Source: Echinicola sp. 20G (lineage in GTDB: Bacteria; Bacteroidota; Bacteroidia; Cytophagales; Cyclobacteriaceae). Taken from it: DNA of 64,000 nt. Below are positions 8,127 to 16,907 of this stretch, piece by piece (the first letter of the stretch is position 1; every line of letters begins with the position of its first letter). The stretch spans positions 4,780,501-4,844,500 of the forward strand of contig NZ_AP024154.1 of NCBI RefSeq assembly GCF_015533855.1, in the 5' to 3' direction. Position numbers and translations under genes: made by a program. The notes below the pieces were generated by a model. It saw only the letters and a program-made list of their open reading frames with translations. It did not search any database and was not told the origin of the DNA.

Positions 8127-9350
8127 ATGAAATATACCAACTCCATCAAAGCCTCCATTTTAGGGCTTTGCCTTGCTTTCCAAGGATGTGGTCAAAAAGA
8201 GATTGCTATTGAAGGTGGTCGGGTGAAAATTCCAGCCGACCTAAAAATAAACGAAATACAAGTTTTAGGAACCCATAACAGCTATGCTACAAAAAGGGAC
8301 ACTGCCATTTTGAACTTTATTGACCCCATTTTCACAGGGATGATGGGGCAATATTTCAACACCATGAGTGAGGAGGCCAAGGCCAAATACAAAGAATACC
8401 ATCCCAATCAGATGACCATCAAGGAAATGTTGGCCTACGACTTTCCAGATTTCCCTACCCAGCTGGATGCAGGCATGCGTTCCTTGGCCATTGACATCGT
8501 TTATGATCCTAGCGGCAACCGATTTAGTCGTCCGGCTATCTATGATATAATGAAGGCAAAAGGTATTCACCATTACCAGCCTTATGATTCCACTGGAATG
8601 GACCAGCCGGGTTTCAAGGTGATGCATATAGCGGATATCGATTTCCTTTCGCATTACAAGACCTTCGAACAGGCTCTTAACGCACTTAAAAGCTGGTCTG
8701 ATAAGAATCCTACCCATGCGCCAGTTTACATCATGATCGAGGCCAAAGATGCCGGTTTACCGATCTTTCCCAATTCCACCGAAGTGCTTCCCTTTACTGC
8801 AGAAGTCTATGACCAACTGGATCATAAACTGGAAAGTGTACTGGGCAGGGAAAAAATCATCACACCAGATGATGTCCGAGGTGATTATGCTACGCTAGAA
8901 GAAGCAGTATTGGCCCAAAACTGGCCAACTTTGGAAGCTTCTCAGGGCAAGTTCATCTTTTTGCTTTTGCCAGGAAGTGCAGGGCTATCCAATGACCATT
9001 CCTACTTGCAAGACCATCCATCCCTAAAAGGACGTATGATGTTTGTCAAAGCAGATGTAGGACAAGACCATTGCGGATTTCTCTTACTGGACAATGCCAT
9101 TGTCAGAAAAGGGGATATTGAGGAGGCTGTCAAAAAAGGTTATATGGTCAGGACCCGCTCGGATATCGAAACTTACGAAGCCAAGGTCAATGACATGAGC
9201 CGAGCAGAAACTGCCTTCGAAAGTGGTGCCCAAGTCGTTTCCACAGACTTCTTTGAGCCCGGAAATGCTTATGGAACCGACTATGTGGTCAGAATGCCCA
9301 ACAATCAACCGCTAAGGTTAAATCCAGTCAATCGGGCTGAAGGAAAATAA
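8127..9350 (+). CDS. PI-PLC-family lipoprotein, copy 2 (Glu metal ligand replaced by Ala)
   Basis: A 407-aa paralogue of the preceding gene, alignable along its whole length with few small gaps; long identical stretches such as RTRSDIETYEAKVNDMSRA show a tandem duplication. The lipoprotein Cys is residue 21 (FQGC). GTHNSY (His50, Asn51) and VMHIADID (His167) are kept. The metal-site element, however, reads LAID instead of LEID: the codon for residue 121 at 8487-8489 is gcc (Ala), where copy 1 has gag (Glu) at 7229-7231. In eukaryotic PLCs this Glu binds the catalytic Ca2+. The copy may therefore be altered in metal use, altered in activity, or serve as a binding protein. It ends the operon, and a terminator follows at 9381. 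Confidence 0.83.
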   Translation: MKYTNSIKASILGLCLAFQGCGQKEIAIEGGRVKIPADLKINEIQVLGTHNSYATKRDTAILNFIDPIFTGMMGQYFNTMSEEAKAKYKEYHPNQMTIKEMLAYDFPDFPTQLDAGMRSLAIDIVYDPSGNRFSRPAIYDIMKAKGIHHYQPYDSTGMDQPGFKVMHIADIDFLSHYKTFEQALNALKSWSDKNPTHAPVYIMIEAKDAGLPIFPNSTEVLPFTAEVYDQLDHKLESVLGREKIITPDDVRGDYATLEEAVLAQNWPTLEASQGKFIFLLLPGSAGLSNDHSYLQDHPSLKGRMMFVKADVGQDHCGFLLLDNAIVRKGDIEEAVKKGYMVRTRSDIETYEAKVNDMSRAETAFESGAQVVSTDFFEPGNAYGTDYVVRMPNNQPLRLNPVNRAEGK

Positions 9351-9380
9351 TTCACCCTATAAGTGATCAATAACTTTAAG

Positions 9381-9420
9381 GCTGCTATGGACAATTTCGT
9401 CTGTAGCAGCTTTTATTTTT
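9381..9420 (+). terminator. Rho-independent terminator of the TonB receptor/PI-PLC operon
   Basis: The inverted repeat GCTGCTA (9381-9387) / TAGCAGC (9404-9410) has a 16-nt loop and is followed by TTTTATTTTT. It lies 30 nt after the second PI-PLC stop codon, closing that operon before the unrelated lipoprotein gene. Confidence 0.75.
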
Positions 9421-9464
9421 ATTTTGTAGAGTTTAATTTGACCGAAATAAAACACTTTTGAGAA

Positions 9465-10001
9465 ATGAAAAAACTCCTAAGCTACTCTTTACTTTTAATT
9501 TTGACTTTCAGTTGCAATGCAAACGACTTTTCTGATACTGAAATGTATTTCGAGACAGACAAAGAAACCTATAGTCCTAATGAAAAATTTGAAATAATTG
9601 TTAATATATCTCCCAAACAAGGGGAAAAGAAAATCAGAATTTTAAAGAACTTCAACAATATTAAAATTTCATTTTATACTGAAGACGGAAATTTAGGATT
9701 CTCAGAAATTTTAAAAGATAAATTCATTGAGGGGCGAAGTTTATTTGAAGATGAAAGCAAATACATAGATGAATTTATCATTTCAAAATCAGAGCCTTTT
9801 AATAAGGCTTTTGAAGGGAGCATCACTGAAAGTAAGAAAAAAATATTTTTTGAAATCCCTGAATTAAACATAAAAGATAGTTTAAATAAATCAGAACTTA
9901 TCAACAACCCAACGATTATCATTAAAGGAAATTGCAGCAGCGTATATAATGGAATAGAAGAAGTATTCGCACAAAAAGAAATAAAAATTTTAATTGATTA
10001 A
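9465..10001 (+). CDS. Hypothetical lipoprotein
   Basis: A 178-residue protein not recognised as a known family. The N-terminus MKKLLSYSLLLILTFSCNA is a convincing lipoprotein signal with Cys17 in FSC. The mature part is Lys/Glu/Ile/Asn-rich and predicted beta-rich; the phrase YFETDKETYSPNEKFEIIVNIS resembles the first strands of an immunoglobulin-like domain. The gene is much more AT-rich than the PI-PLC genes before it and is separated from them by a terminator. It therefore probably belongs to the accessory stretch that continues to 11.7 kb. The coding call is strong because of length, signal peptide and start; the function is unknown. Confidence 0.7.
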   Translation: MKKLLSYSLLLILTFSCNANDFSDTEMYFETDKETYSPNEKFEIIVNISPKQGEKKIRILKNFNNIKISFYTEDGNLGFSEILKDKFIEGRSLFEDESKYIDEFIISKSEPFNKAFEGSITESKKKIFFEIPELNIKDSLNKSELINNPTIIIKGNCSSVYNGIEEVFAQKEIKILID

Positions 10002-10563
10002 CTATAATTCAATAATATGTGTACCCAAAAGAGTTTACGTATCTAGGAAAATCCAAAATAACAAACGGAATCCAGGAATTCGGCCCTTGGAGCAGTTACG
10101 GAGGGCGTTAAGAAAATAAGTTAGCTCGCGTCTTGAAACAGCGAGATCCACTCATTTTCAGCCCAGAGCTAGTGATCCAAAATTAAGTTGAGTAAAACGG
10201 TCCTGATCGAAACAGTAATCAGCCCAATTTGAAGAATGCTCCACTGACCTAGATTTTTTGAAAGGCTATTACACATATTCAATAACTCATTATAACAAAA
10301 AAGTAAACTTAAATCTCTACCTCACAATTGAATAAGTAAAAACCAGCACACAGTGATGTAAATCCTGTTTTATAAAATTTCACTATTTCCTTCCCTTAAT
10401 CAACATGCCTAAAACATTCCTGTAAAATGATCATTCCAGGCATTTAGTCAAAATTAAACCAAAGCTAGTTATTTGATCATAAATATACATGAACTATGTT
10501 TGCCTGAATACAAACAGTCCATTTTTGGTGATTTACACCTATTCAATGATTCAAGATACTTCA
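10002..10563. other. Gene-free 560-nt stretch, possibly decayed
   Basis: No convincing gene. Around 10040-10150 the base composition is richer in G and C than the flanks and contains short dyads: GCCCT/AGGGC near 10083-10108 and CTCGC/GCGAG near 10125-10145. A frame from about 10022 to 10111 reads 29 residues ending EFGPWSSYGGR before a stop, which could be the tail of a broken gene. At 10405-10443 ATGCCT and AGGCAT enclose a self-complementary AATGATCATT and two copies of CATTCC. I cannot assign the stretch to any element family. Confidence 0.35.
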
Positions 10564-11163
10564 ATGAATAAAAATCAATTTTCACAGACGATGGCAAAGA
10601 AATCCGAAACCGAACTAAAAGCAATTATTTCGGATGACAAGTCTTACATTGAAGATGCACGACTCGCTGCTTCTTGGGAACTTGAAGCCCGTGGTCAAAA
10701 AAGTAATGAAAGTATAGAGATACAACAAGTTATAGTTGATCAAAGCAGGGACAAGAAGCTTGTTTCCAACAAAAGAAAGAAATACATTACAGATGATCCG
10801 AGTGCTCCTGAACTGTATACTAAACAAGCTATTATCTTTTTTTCAGTATTTTTCTCTACAGTTTTTGGCGCATTTCTTCTCATGTCTAACCTAAAAACTG
10901 TCCAAAAAAGAAAAGCAAGATTTTGGGCCTTAACATTTGGTGTTTGCTATACCATCTTGATGATTTTAATTCTGAATCAGGTTGAAAAGAGTTCCCAATT
11001 GGGTTTGGTTTTCAACTTAACTGGAGCAGTCATATTGAGTGAAACATTTTGGAATAGACGAATAGGGAAAGAACTGAAACACAGAAAGAAAAAGATTTGG
11101 AAGCCTTTAATTATTTCAATAATTATCACCATCCCTTTTGTACTAGCAATAGTTTATGGATAA
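10564..11163 (+). CDS. Hypothetical four-helix membrane protein
   Basis: About 199 aa from the ATG at 10564; an in-frame ATG at 10489 would add 25 residues, but MNKNQFSQTMAKK looks the more natural start. The soluble N-terminal part, about 95 residues, is charged and includes KSETELKAIISDDKSYIEDARLAASWELEARG, a short helical segment also found at the front of other small Bacteroidota membrane proteins. Four hydrophobic segments follow: IIFFSVFFSTVFGAFLL, FWALTFGVCYTILMIL, LGLVFNLTGAVILSE and a C-terminal WKPLIISIIITIPFVLAIV. The next gene starts 21 nt later and may be co-transcribed. No function is proposed. The gene is AT-rich like its neighbours. Confidence 0.6.
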   Translation: MNKNQFSQTMAKKSETELKAIISDDKSYIEDARLAASWELEARGQKSNESIEIQQVIVDQSRDKKLVSNKRKKYITDDPSAPELYTKQAIIFFSVFFSTVFGAFLLMSNLKTVQKRKARFWALTFGVCYTILMILILNQVEKSSQLGLVFNLTGAVILSETFWNRRIGKELKHRKKKIWKPLIISIIITIPFVLAIVYG

Positions 11164-11184
11164 CCAAAACCTATATGAATACCT

Positions 11185-11739
11185 ATGCTAAGACTAAGCC
11201 CAAGTGAGTCTCCTTTTTACATAGCTAACAAAAAATATTGTGATAGTTTAACTTTTCTATTAGATGAAAAAGACATAAAATATTCAGGCTCTATTTCTAG
11301 CTATGGGTATGATGTTTCATTTGAAATATCATATAAAGGTAGACGGTATCATTTTAATTACCATAAACATCAAATTTACGATGGTATTGGGATAAGGAAT
11401 GCTAGAAACTATTCCTATACTAATTTCCGATTTGATTTTAGACTGTTTGATATTATGAAGATCAACCGAGTATTTCCTTTTGAGCAATTGCTAAGAAAAG
11501 CGGAGAAACACGTCATTGATGGACAATTTAATATTCTACTCAATAAAAACACCCCAAAGAGAACCTTGAATAAACTAGTTGCTTTTTGTAGGACTACAGA
11601 AGTTGTGTATTTAACTTCATCCACCTCCTCAACCAAATGTGCGATTAACAATTTAAACCTCGATCCATGGGAAATTATCCATCTTGTTGAAAAGCATTTG
11701 ATCCAAAGACCTGCCCATCAAGCTAAAAACAGGTTGTAG
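11185..11739 (+). CDS. Hypothetical protein
   Basis: A 184-residue soluble protein with no family I recognise. It is rich in aromatic and basic residues (YKGRRYHFNYHKHQIYDG, RNYSYTNFRFDFRLFD), suggesting an alpha/beta fold, and has no signal peptide or membrane segment. It begins 21 nt after the four-helix membrane protein gene, same strand, and ends 17 nt before the convergent BASS transporter gene. The low GC content matches the two preceding orphans, so the three may have arrived together. The coding call rests on length and on its position in a same-strand run. Confidence 0.55.
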   Translation: MLRLSPSESPFYIANKKYCDSLTFLLDEKDIKYSGSISSYGYDVSFEISYKGRRYHFNYHKHQIYDGIGIRNARNYSYTNFRFDFRLFDIMKINRVFPFEQLLRKAEKHVIDGQFNILLNKNTPKRTLNKLVAFCRTTEVVYLTSSTSSTKCAINNLNLDPWEIIHLVEKHLIQRPAHQAKNRL

Positions 11740-11756
11740 TTTCAAACATTTTCAAT

Positions 11757-12779
11757 TCACCTCTTATTTCCCTGAGACCAACTACCTTCATCAGCTTTAT
11801 TCCTTTCGGCCAGTTGTTGGGCGATCATACTTCCGGAAACCAGCTGTAAGGCATGGTAAAGCATCAAAGGCAAAAGAATCACACCAAAGGTGACTGGATC
11901 AGGGAAAAGCACCTTTCCCATGGCCGCTCCCTGAATAAGGGACTTTTTGGAGCCACAAAACAATACGGTGATTTGGTCTTCTCGGCTAAATCCCAACAGT
12001 TTTCCCATCCCAAACATCATGGCCGCCATTACCAAAAACAGCAAGAGCATCAACCCGCCCAAAGTCAGTAGAAAAGCCCAGCTTTGTCCCTCAAACATCC
12101 CCTGCCCAACGGCTGCAGAAAAAGCCGAAAAGACAATCATCAAAATGATGGACTGGTCCATGTACTTCAACCCTGTACTGTATTTATTCACCCACTTGCC
12201 CAATACACCATGTAGCACAAAACCTATAACCACAGGAAATAACACTTGTAAACTCAGCTTCCAAAAAGTATCCAACAGATCAAAGTTCATCTCACTGCCC
12301 TCCAAAAACAACTCCATCCAAATGGGCGTAACAAAGATTCCCACAATACTTGAAATACTGGCATTGAAAATGGCTGCAGGAATATTTCCACCAGCAATGG
12401 AGACCATTACTACTGAAGCAGAAACTGTGGATGGCAAGGCAGAAAGGTAAAAAGCTCCCAACCAAATGCTACTATCATCAGTCCCAAAAACACTTTTCAC
12501 CAATAACACGACTGCCGGAAAAACCAAAAAGGTCGTACTTTGAATCAACAGGTGAAGCTTCCAGTTGCCCAAACCGGACCTGAGTTTTACCGGATCCATC
12601 TTTACCCCATAGAAGAAAAAAATCAGGGAAACTCCATAATGGGTGATCTCCTTAAAGGGAATAATACTGTCAGGTGCTCCCCATCCAGGAAACATATTGG
12701 CCAGGACAATGGTCCCGATCAAGGCAAGAAAGAAACCGTTCAATCCGGCTTTGGTCAAAATACTCTTTAACTGCGTCAT
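11757..12779 (-). CDS. Bile acid:sodium symporter-family transporter (YfeH-like)
   Basis: A 340-aa inner-membrane protein of the SBF-like (BASS) group, with about ten hydrophobic segments. Recognisable stretches are GVSLIFFFYGVKMDP in the second helix region, LSALPSTVSASVVMVSIAGGNIPAAIFNASISSIVGIFVTP, which holds the crossover motif with substrate and Na+ contacts, and CGSKKSLIQGAAMGKVLFP in the C-terminal half. Family members move organic anions with sodium; YfeH-like members have no proven substrate. The gene lies 9 nt downstream of the TrmH methyltransferase gene on the same strand, so the two are probably one transcript, although no functional link is apparent. Confidence 0.85.
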   Translation of the reverse strand: MTQLKSILTKAGLNGFFLALIGTIVLANMFPGWGAPDSIIPFKEITHYGVSLIFFFYGVKMDPVKLRSGLGNWKLHLLIQSTTFLVFPAVVLLVKSVFGTDDSSIWLGAFYLSALPSTVSASVVMVSIAGGNIPAAIFNASISSIVGIFVTPIWMELFLEGSEMNFDLLDTFWKLSLQVLFPVVIGFVLHGVLGKWVNKYSTGLKYMDQSIILMIVFSAFSAAVGQGMFEGQSWAFLLTLGGLMLLLFLVMAAMMFGMGKLLGFSREDQITVLFCGSKKSLIQGAAMGKVLFPDPVTFGVILLPLMLYHALQLVSGSMIAQQLAERNKADEGSWSQGNKR

Positions 12780-12788
12780 GCTGTAAAC

Positions 12789-13532
12789 TCAACTGTTTCT
12801 TTTAAAATTGTCGCAGATCACGGCTGTTGCTATTGCGACGTTCAAAGACTCTGCATGACCAAAACGGGGAATGGTCAGTTTTTGTGTAACCAAAGGTGCT
12901 AGGACATCAGAAATCCCCTTGGATTCATTGCCCATTAGGATAATCCCTCCCTCAGTGATGGTTTTGGAATGGATATTATCTCCTTCCAAAAAAGCTCCAT
13001 AAACTGGAAGCTGTTGTTGAGGTAAATAGTCCTTGAGCTCAGTATAGAAAAAGGATACTCGCGTAAAAGAACCCATACTGGAGTTCAGCACTTTAGGGTT
13101 ATAGAAATCCGCTGTCTCTTTTGAGAAAATCAGTTTCTTGATCCCATACCAATCTGCAATCCTGATGATTGTTCCCAAATTCCCGGGATCCCTAACATCA
13201 TCCAACGCAATGGCCAGTTCTCCTTTCTCAATATCAAAAGGACTGTTGTCCTTTAGTTTGGCCACAGCCAAAGATCCATCATTGGTTTTGAAGGAACCGG
13301 CTGCTTCCAGGTTTTTTGGAGTCACTTGAAAGCACTCGCCCTTGCAGGTATCTATCAGCTTTTGCTGTTCTTCAAAGTATTTGTCTGTATAAAGAAGATG
13401 TGTAACTTCAAAATCAGAAAGCAGTAATTCCGTTACATTTTTGGATCCTTCTACAAAAAAAGCATTCTCTTGTTTACGGAATTTTTTCTGTTGTAAGGAT
13501 TTAATAAACTTAACTGTATTTTTGCTGATCAT
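12789..13532 (-). CDS. TrmH/SpoU-family RNA 2'-O-methyltransferase
   Basis: A 247-aa SPOUT-class methyltransferase that uses S-adenosylmethionine to methylate ribose in tRNA or rRNA. An N-terminal L30e-like RNA-binding part (about 1-95) precedes the SpoU domain with its three motifs: DPGNLGTIIRIADW (about 112-125), MGNESKGIS (about 198-206) and IPRFGHAESLNVAIATAV near the C-terminus, which forms the knotted SAM site. The exact target nucleotide cannot be read from sequence. It diverges from tamL with only 15 nt between the two start codons, so each promoter must lie inside the other gene or the two share regulatory DNA. Confidence 0.9.
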   Translation of the reverse strand: MISKNTVKFIKSLQQKKFRKQENAFFVEGSKNVTELLLSDFEVTHLLYTDKYFEEQQKLIDTCKGECFQVTPKNLEAAGSFKTNDGSLAVAKLKDNSPFDIEKGELAIALDDVRDPGNLGTIIRIADWYGIKKLIFSKETADFYNPKVLNSSMGSFTRVSFFYTELKDYLPQQQLPVYGAFLEGDNIHSKTITEGGIILMGNESKGISDVLAPLVTQKLTIPRFGHAESLNVAIATAVICDNFKRNS

Positions 13533-13547
13533 TAAGGTCGATGAGTT

Positions 13548-15965
13548 GTGAATAAAACCAAATATATAAACTTTCTTCTTGCCTTTCTTTTGCTTTCTTC
13601 ATGTTCTTTGACCCGGGGACTAAAAGAAGATGAATACCTGGTCTATGACGTGGACCTAAAAGGTGTCGAAAAAAGCAATGAGGAGAAAGTAAAGGAACTC
13701 ATCAAACAAACGCCCAATACCAGAATCCCCATACTCAATTTTTCCCCTGGGGTATTTATCTATAACATTGGCAAAATGAACTATGACAGTGCAAAACTGG
13801 CCAATAAAAAATTAGAAACAGAAGCCAAGCAAAGGGCAATCGAACTGCAGCTAGACTCTATTCCCGGAAACAACAAATTGGAGAGAAAGTATTTTAAATA
13901 CAATAACCGGATAGAAGACCTCAACAAAAAACTGGACTATGGCAATTGGTTTATGAGAACGGGCAATCCCAAAACCATCTATGATAGCTCCAAAACCTAT
14001 GCTTCAGAAAGAGAAATCACCAATTACCTGATCAACCATGGTTTCTTTGATGCGGAAGTGTCCACTTCCTACCATACCAAAGGAAAAAAAATCTATGTAA
14101 ACTATGACGTAACTGAAAATGAAGGGTACATCATTGATAGCATTTATACCCGCTCTGATGATGAAAATATCTACCGTTTGCTGAGGCAGGACAAAGAAAA
14201 CAACCTGATCAAAAAAGGAAGAAGATACAATCAGGACAACCTTACCAAAGAAAGACAGCGCGTTGAGGACCTTTTGAAAAACAATGGATATTATACTTTT
14301 TCAAAATCCTATATCGAATACAATGTATATAAAGATACGCTTGAAAAAAATGTATCCATAGAGCAGATTATTAGGAAACCTACCTACGCTGACAGGCATA
14401 AAGTCTATACTATTGACTCGGTCATCTTTGATATCTCCACTCCTACTGACGTTATCTCCGATCAGGAGGTCAAGCGAGAATTTGATGACATCACCTATGT
14501 CATGTACCAAGACCGGTATTCGGAAAGGATCATTGACTCAAGGGTATTCATCAATAAAGGTGATTTGTATAACAAATCAGAAGTATTGGAAACCCAAAGG
14601 CAGCTGGCCAACCTGGATATTTTTAGATTTGTCAATATTGCCTTTGACACCTTGGGAAACAATATCACCACTCGGATTTTCACCCAGCCCAATCAAAAAT
14701 ACCAAATCACTAACCAGTTGGGTGCCAGCATTACGGAACAGCTTCCTGGTCCTTTCTTTAGCCACTCTTTGAGAAATAGGAACCTCTTCAGGGGACTGGA
14801 AATCTTTGAGTTCAACTTTCGCGCCGGCCTGGAAGGAGTGGTATCAGCTACCACTGCCGGAGGTGTCTATCGCAGTAGGGAATTGAGTACTTCTGCTTCG
14901 GTAATTTTCCCTCAGTTCCTCTTTCCTTTCAATCAAAAAGCATTGGAGCAGTATGGTCGGTACAATCCTAGAACAAGAACCCTGATTGGTTACAACTATG
15001 TGAATCGGCCTGAATATATCCGGGAAGGTTTCAATACCATCATTGCCTATAATTGGGCTACAAGAAACCAAAGGCAGCAGTACACCATCAATGTTCTGGA
15101 TGCCAACCTCATCCGTTCCAACCTTGACCCAGCCTTTGAGGAACGCCTATTGGAATTGCAGGAGTTGGGAAACAACCTGATCAACTCCTTTCAGTCTTCT
15201 TATGTCAGTAGTATTTCCGGACAGGTCATCATCAACTTCAATGAATATGGTCTGTGGCAAAGGAATCGCTCTTCTCTATGGCGGCTATTTATGGAAAGCG
15301 GGGGAACTTCCATCAACTTTCTTAACAAAGAACACTTTCAAGATCGAAGTCTTCAGTATTTTCAGTTCCTGAAATTCCAGTCTGATTTCCGCAGGTACAT
15401 TCCTCTCAGCAGAAAAAGCACTTTTGCTTACCGTATCAACACAGGAATAGGCGTCCCTTATGGAATCAGTGATGGAGTCTTACCCTATGAAAAGTATTTC
15501 TTTGCTGGGGGGAGCACGAGTATCAGGGCCTGGCAACCCAGACGTTTGGGGCCTGGATCATTTACTCCTGCCACCAATGAGGAAGGTTACTTTGATTACC
15601 GCTATGAGCAACCAGGTGAAATACTCTTGGAGGGCATGTTTGAATTTCGAAGGGAGCTTTTTGGTTATTTTGATGGAGCATTCTTTATTGATGCAGGAAA
15701 CATCTGGACCATCAAAGAAGACCCTGCGCGGGAAGGAGCTCAGTTCAAACCTGGTAAGTTTGTCAGGGATATCGCCATTGGTACAGGCTTGGGACTAAGA
15801 ATGGACTTCGATTTCCTTGTTTTGAGATTGGACATGGGGATCAAGGCGGTGGACCCTGCACAACCTGAAGGGGAGCGCTTTATATTGGACAATATTTCCT
15901 TTAAAAAACCTTTGGGTGAAAAAGGCCAAACGGTATTCAATATCGGTATTGGATATCCTTTCTAA
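13548..15965 (+). CDS. tamL: TamA/BamA-family outer-membrane lipoprotein (TamL type)
   Basis: An 805-aa Omp85-superfamily protein. The N-terminus MNKTKYINFLLAFLLLSSCS is a lipoprotein signal with the lipidated Cys at residue 19, the hallmark of TamL, the Bacteroidota replacement for TamA. POTRA-like repeats occupy roughly residues 25-350 (for example YDVDLKGVEKSNEEKVKELI). A 16-strand barrel follows and ends in the outer-membrane signature IGIGYPF with a terminal Phe. The barrel contains GGSTSIRAWQPRRLGPGS, matching the conserved loop-6 (V/I)RG(Y/F) region, with RAW in place of RGY/RGF. The start is GTG at 13548; no in-frame ATG gives a signal peptide. TamB, normally the next gene, is absent: hemF follows. 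Confidence 0.85.
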   Translation: MNKTKYINFLLAFLLLSSCSLTRGLKEDEYLVYDVDLKGVEKSNEEKVKELIKQTPNTRIPILNFSPGVFIYNIGKMNYDSAKLANKKLETEAKQRAIELQLDSIPGNNKLERKYFKYNNRIEDLNKKLDYGNWFMRTGNPKTIYDSSKTYASEREITNYLINHGFFDAEVSTSYHTKGKKIYVNYDVTENEGYIIDSIYTRSDDENIYRLLRQDKENNLIKKGRRYNQDNLTKERQRVEDLLKNNGYYTFSKSYIEYNVYKDTLEKNVSIEQIIRKPTYADRHKVYTIDSVIFDISTPTDVISDQEVKREFDDITYVMYQDRYSERIIDSRVFINKGDLYNKSEVLETQRQLANLDIFRFVNIAFDTLGNNITTRIFTQPNQKYQITNQLGASITEQLPGPFFSHSLRNRNLFRGLEIFEFNFRAGLEGVVSATTAGGVYRSRELSTSASVIFPQFLFPFNQKALEQYGRYNPRTRTLIGYNYVNRPEYIREGFNTIIAYNWATRNQRQQYTINVLDANLIRSNLDPAFEERLLELQELGNNLINSFQSSYVSSISGQVIINFNEYGLWQRNRSSLWRLFMESGGTSINFLNKEHFQDRSLQYFQFLKFQSDFRRYIPLSRKSTFAYRINTGIGVPYGISDGVLPYEKYFFAGGSTSIRAWQPRRLGPGSFTPATNEEGYFDYRYEQPGEILLEGMFEFRRELFGYFDGAFFIDAGNIWTIKEDPAREGAQFKPGKFVRDIAIGTGLGLRMDFDFLVLRLDMGIKAVDPAQPEGERFILDNISFKKPLGEKGQTVFNIGIGYPF

Positions 15966-15998
15966 TCAAGTAATTTTAAAATTGATCAATCATTGACT

Positions 15999-16904
15999 AT
16001 GCATAAAATCAGTAAAGAGCAAATCTCTGAAGAGTTCAAAACCATCCAAGACCACATTTGCAGTGAATTGGAGGCTGGGGACGGAAAAGCCAAATTCCAT
16101 GAAGACCTTTGGACAAGGGAAGCTGGTGGAGGAGGAAGAACCCGCATCATCAAAAATGGAAATATCATCAGCAAAGGTGGTGTGGCATTTTCAGCGGTGC
16201 ATGGCCCTACCCCGGATAAAATCCTCAAAAAACTCAAACTAGAGCAAGCTGACTTCTTTGCCACAGGGGTCTCTATTGTGATCCACCCTGATAATCCCAT
16301 GGTACCAATTATCCATATGAATATCCGGTATTTTGAGATGAGCAATGGCACTTATTGGTTTGGAGGAGGGATTGACCTTACCCCACATTATGTTGATGAG
16401 GAAGATGCCAAGTTCTTTCATCAGCAATTAAAAGACACCTGCGACCGATATGATTCAAATTGCTATGAAAAATATAAAAAATGGGCAGATGACTACTTCT
16501 ATTTGCCTCACCGTGAAGAAACCAGGGGTATTGGAGGGATTTTCTTTGACCGCTTGACGGCCACAGAAGAACATTCCTTTGAAGCAACTTTTGACTTTGT
16601 AAAATCCTTAGGATACCTCTTCCCCAAAATTTATTGCTACTTTATGGCCAAAAATGCTGCTTTGCCATTTACCGATGAGCACAAAAAGTGGCAAGCACTC
16701 AGAAGGGGCCGATATGTGGAGTTTAATTTGGTATGGGATGCAGGAACCAAGTTTGGCTTGGATACCAATGGTAGGACTGAAAGCATCCTTATGAGCATGC
16801 CACCACAGGCGGAGTGGGAATACATGAGTATTCCGGAAGAGCAATCCGATGAAGCTAAAACGCTTTCATTGTTGAAAAAAGATATTGACTGGATAAATTA
16901 TTAA
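15999..16904 (+). CDS. hemF: Oxygen-dependent coproporphyrinogen III oxidase
   Basis: HemF converts coproporphyrinogen III to protoporphyrinogen IX by oxidative decarboxylation using O2, a late step of haem synthesis. About 301 aa from the ATG at 15999; an in-frame TTG two codons upstream is less likely. Family signatures are FHEDLWTREAGGGGRTRI, GVSIVIHPDNPMVPIIHMNIRYFE, YWFGGGIDLTPHYVDEEDA and RGRYVEFNLVWDAGTKFGL, together covering the active-site histidines and aspartate and the substrate pocket. It indicates an aerobic lifestyle. It lies 33 nt after tamL and 3 nt before the PAP2 gene, so all three may be read together. The assignment is secure. Confidence 0.96.
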   Translation: MHKISKEQISEEFKTIQDHICSELEAGDGKAKFHEDLWTREAGGGGRTRIIKNGNIISKGGVAFSAVHGPTPDKILKKLKLEQADFFATGVSIVIHPDNPMVPIIHMNIRYFEMSNGTYWFGGGIDLTPHYVDEEDAKFFHQQLKDTCDRYDSNCYEKYKKWADDYFYLPHREETRGIGGIFFDRLTATEEHSFEATFDFVKSLGYLFPKIYCYFMAKNAALPFTDEHKKWQALRRGRYVEFNLVWDAGTKFGLDTNGRTESILMSMPPQAEWEYMSIPEEQSDEAKTLSLLKKDIDWINY

Positions 16905-16907
16905 TAA

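Noticed and set aside
10083..10145. An integron attC-like site
   Set aside because: Short dyads and a GTTA-like core are present, but the arms are only 5 bp, the arrangement does not fit attC, and no integrase or cassette array is seen.
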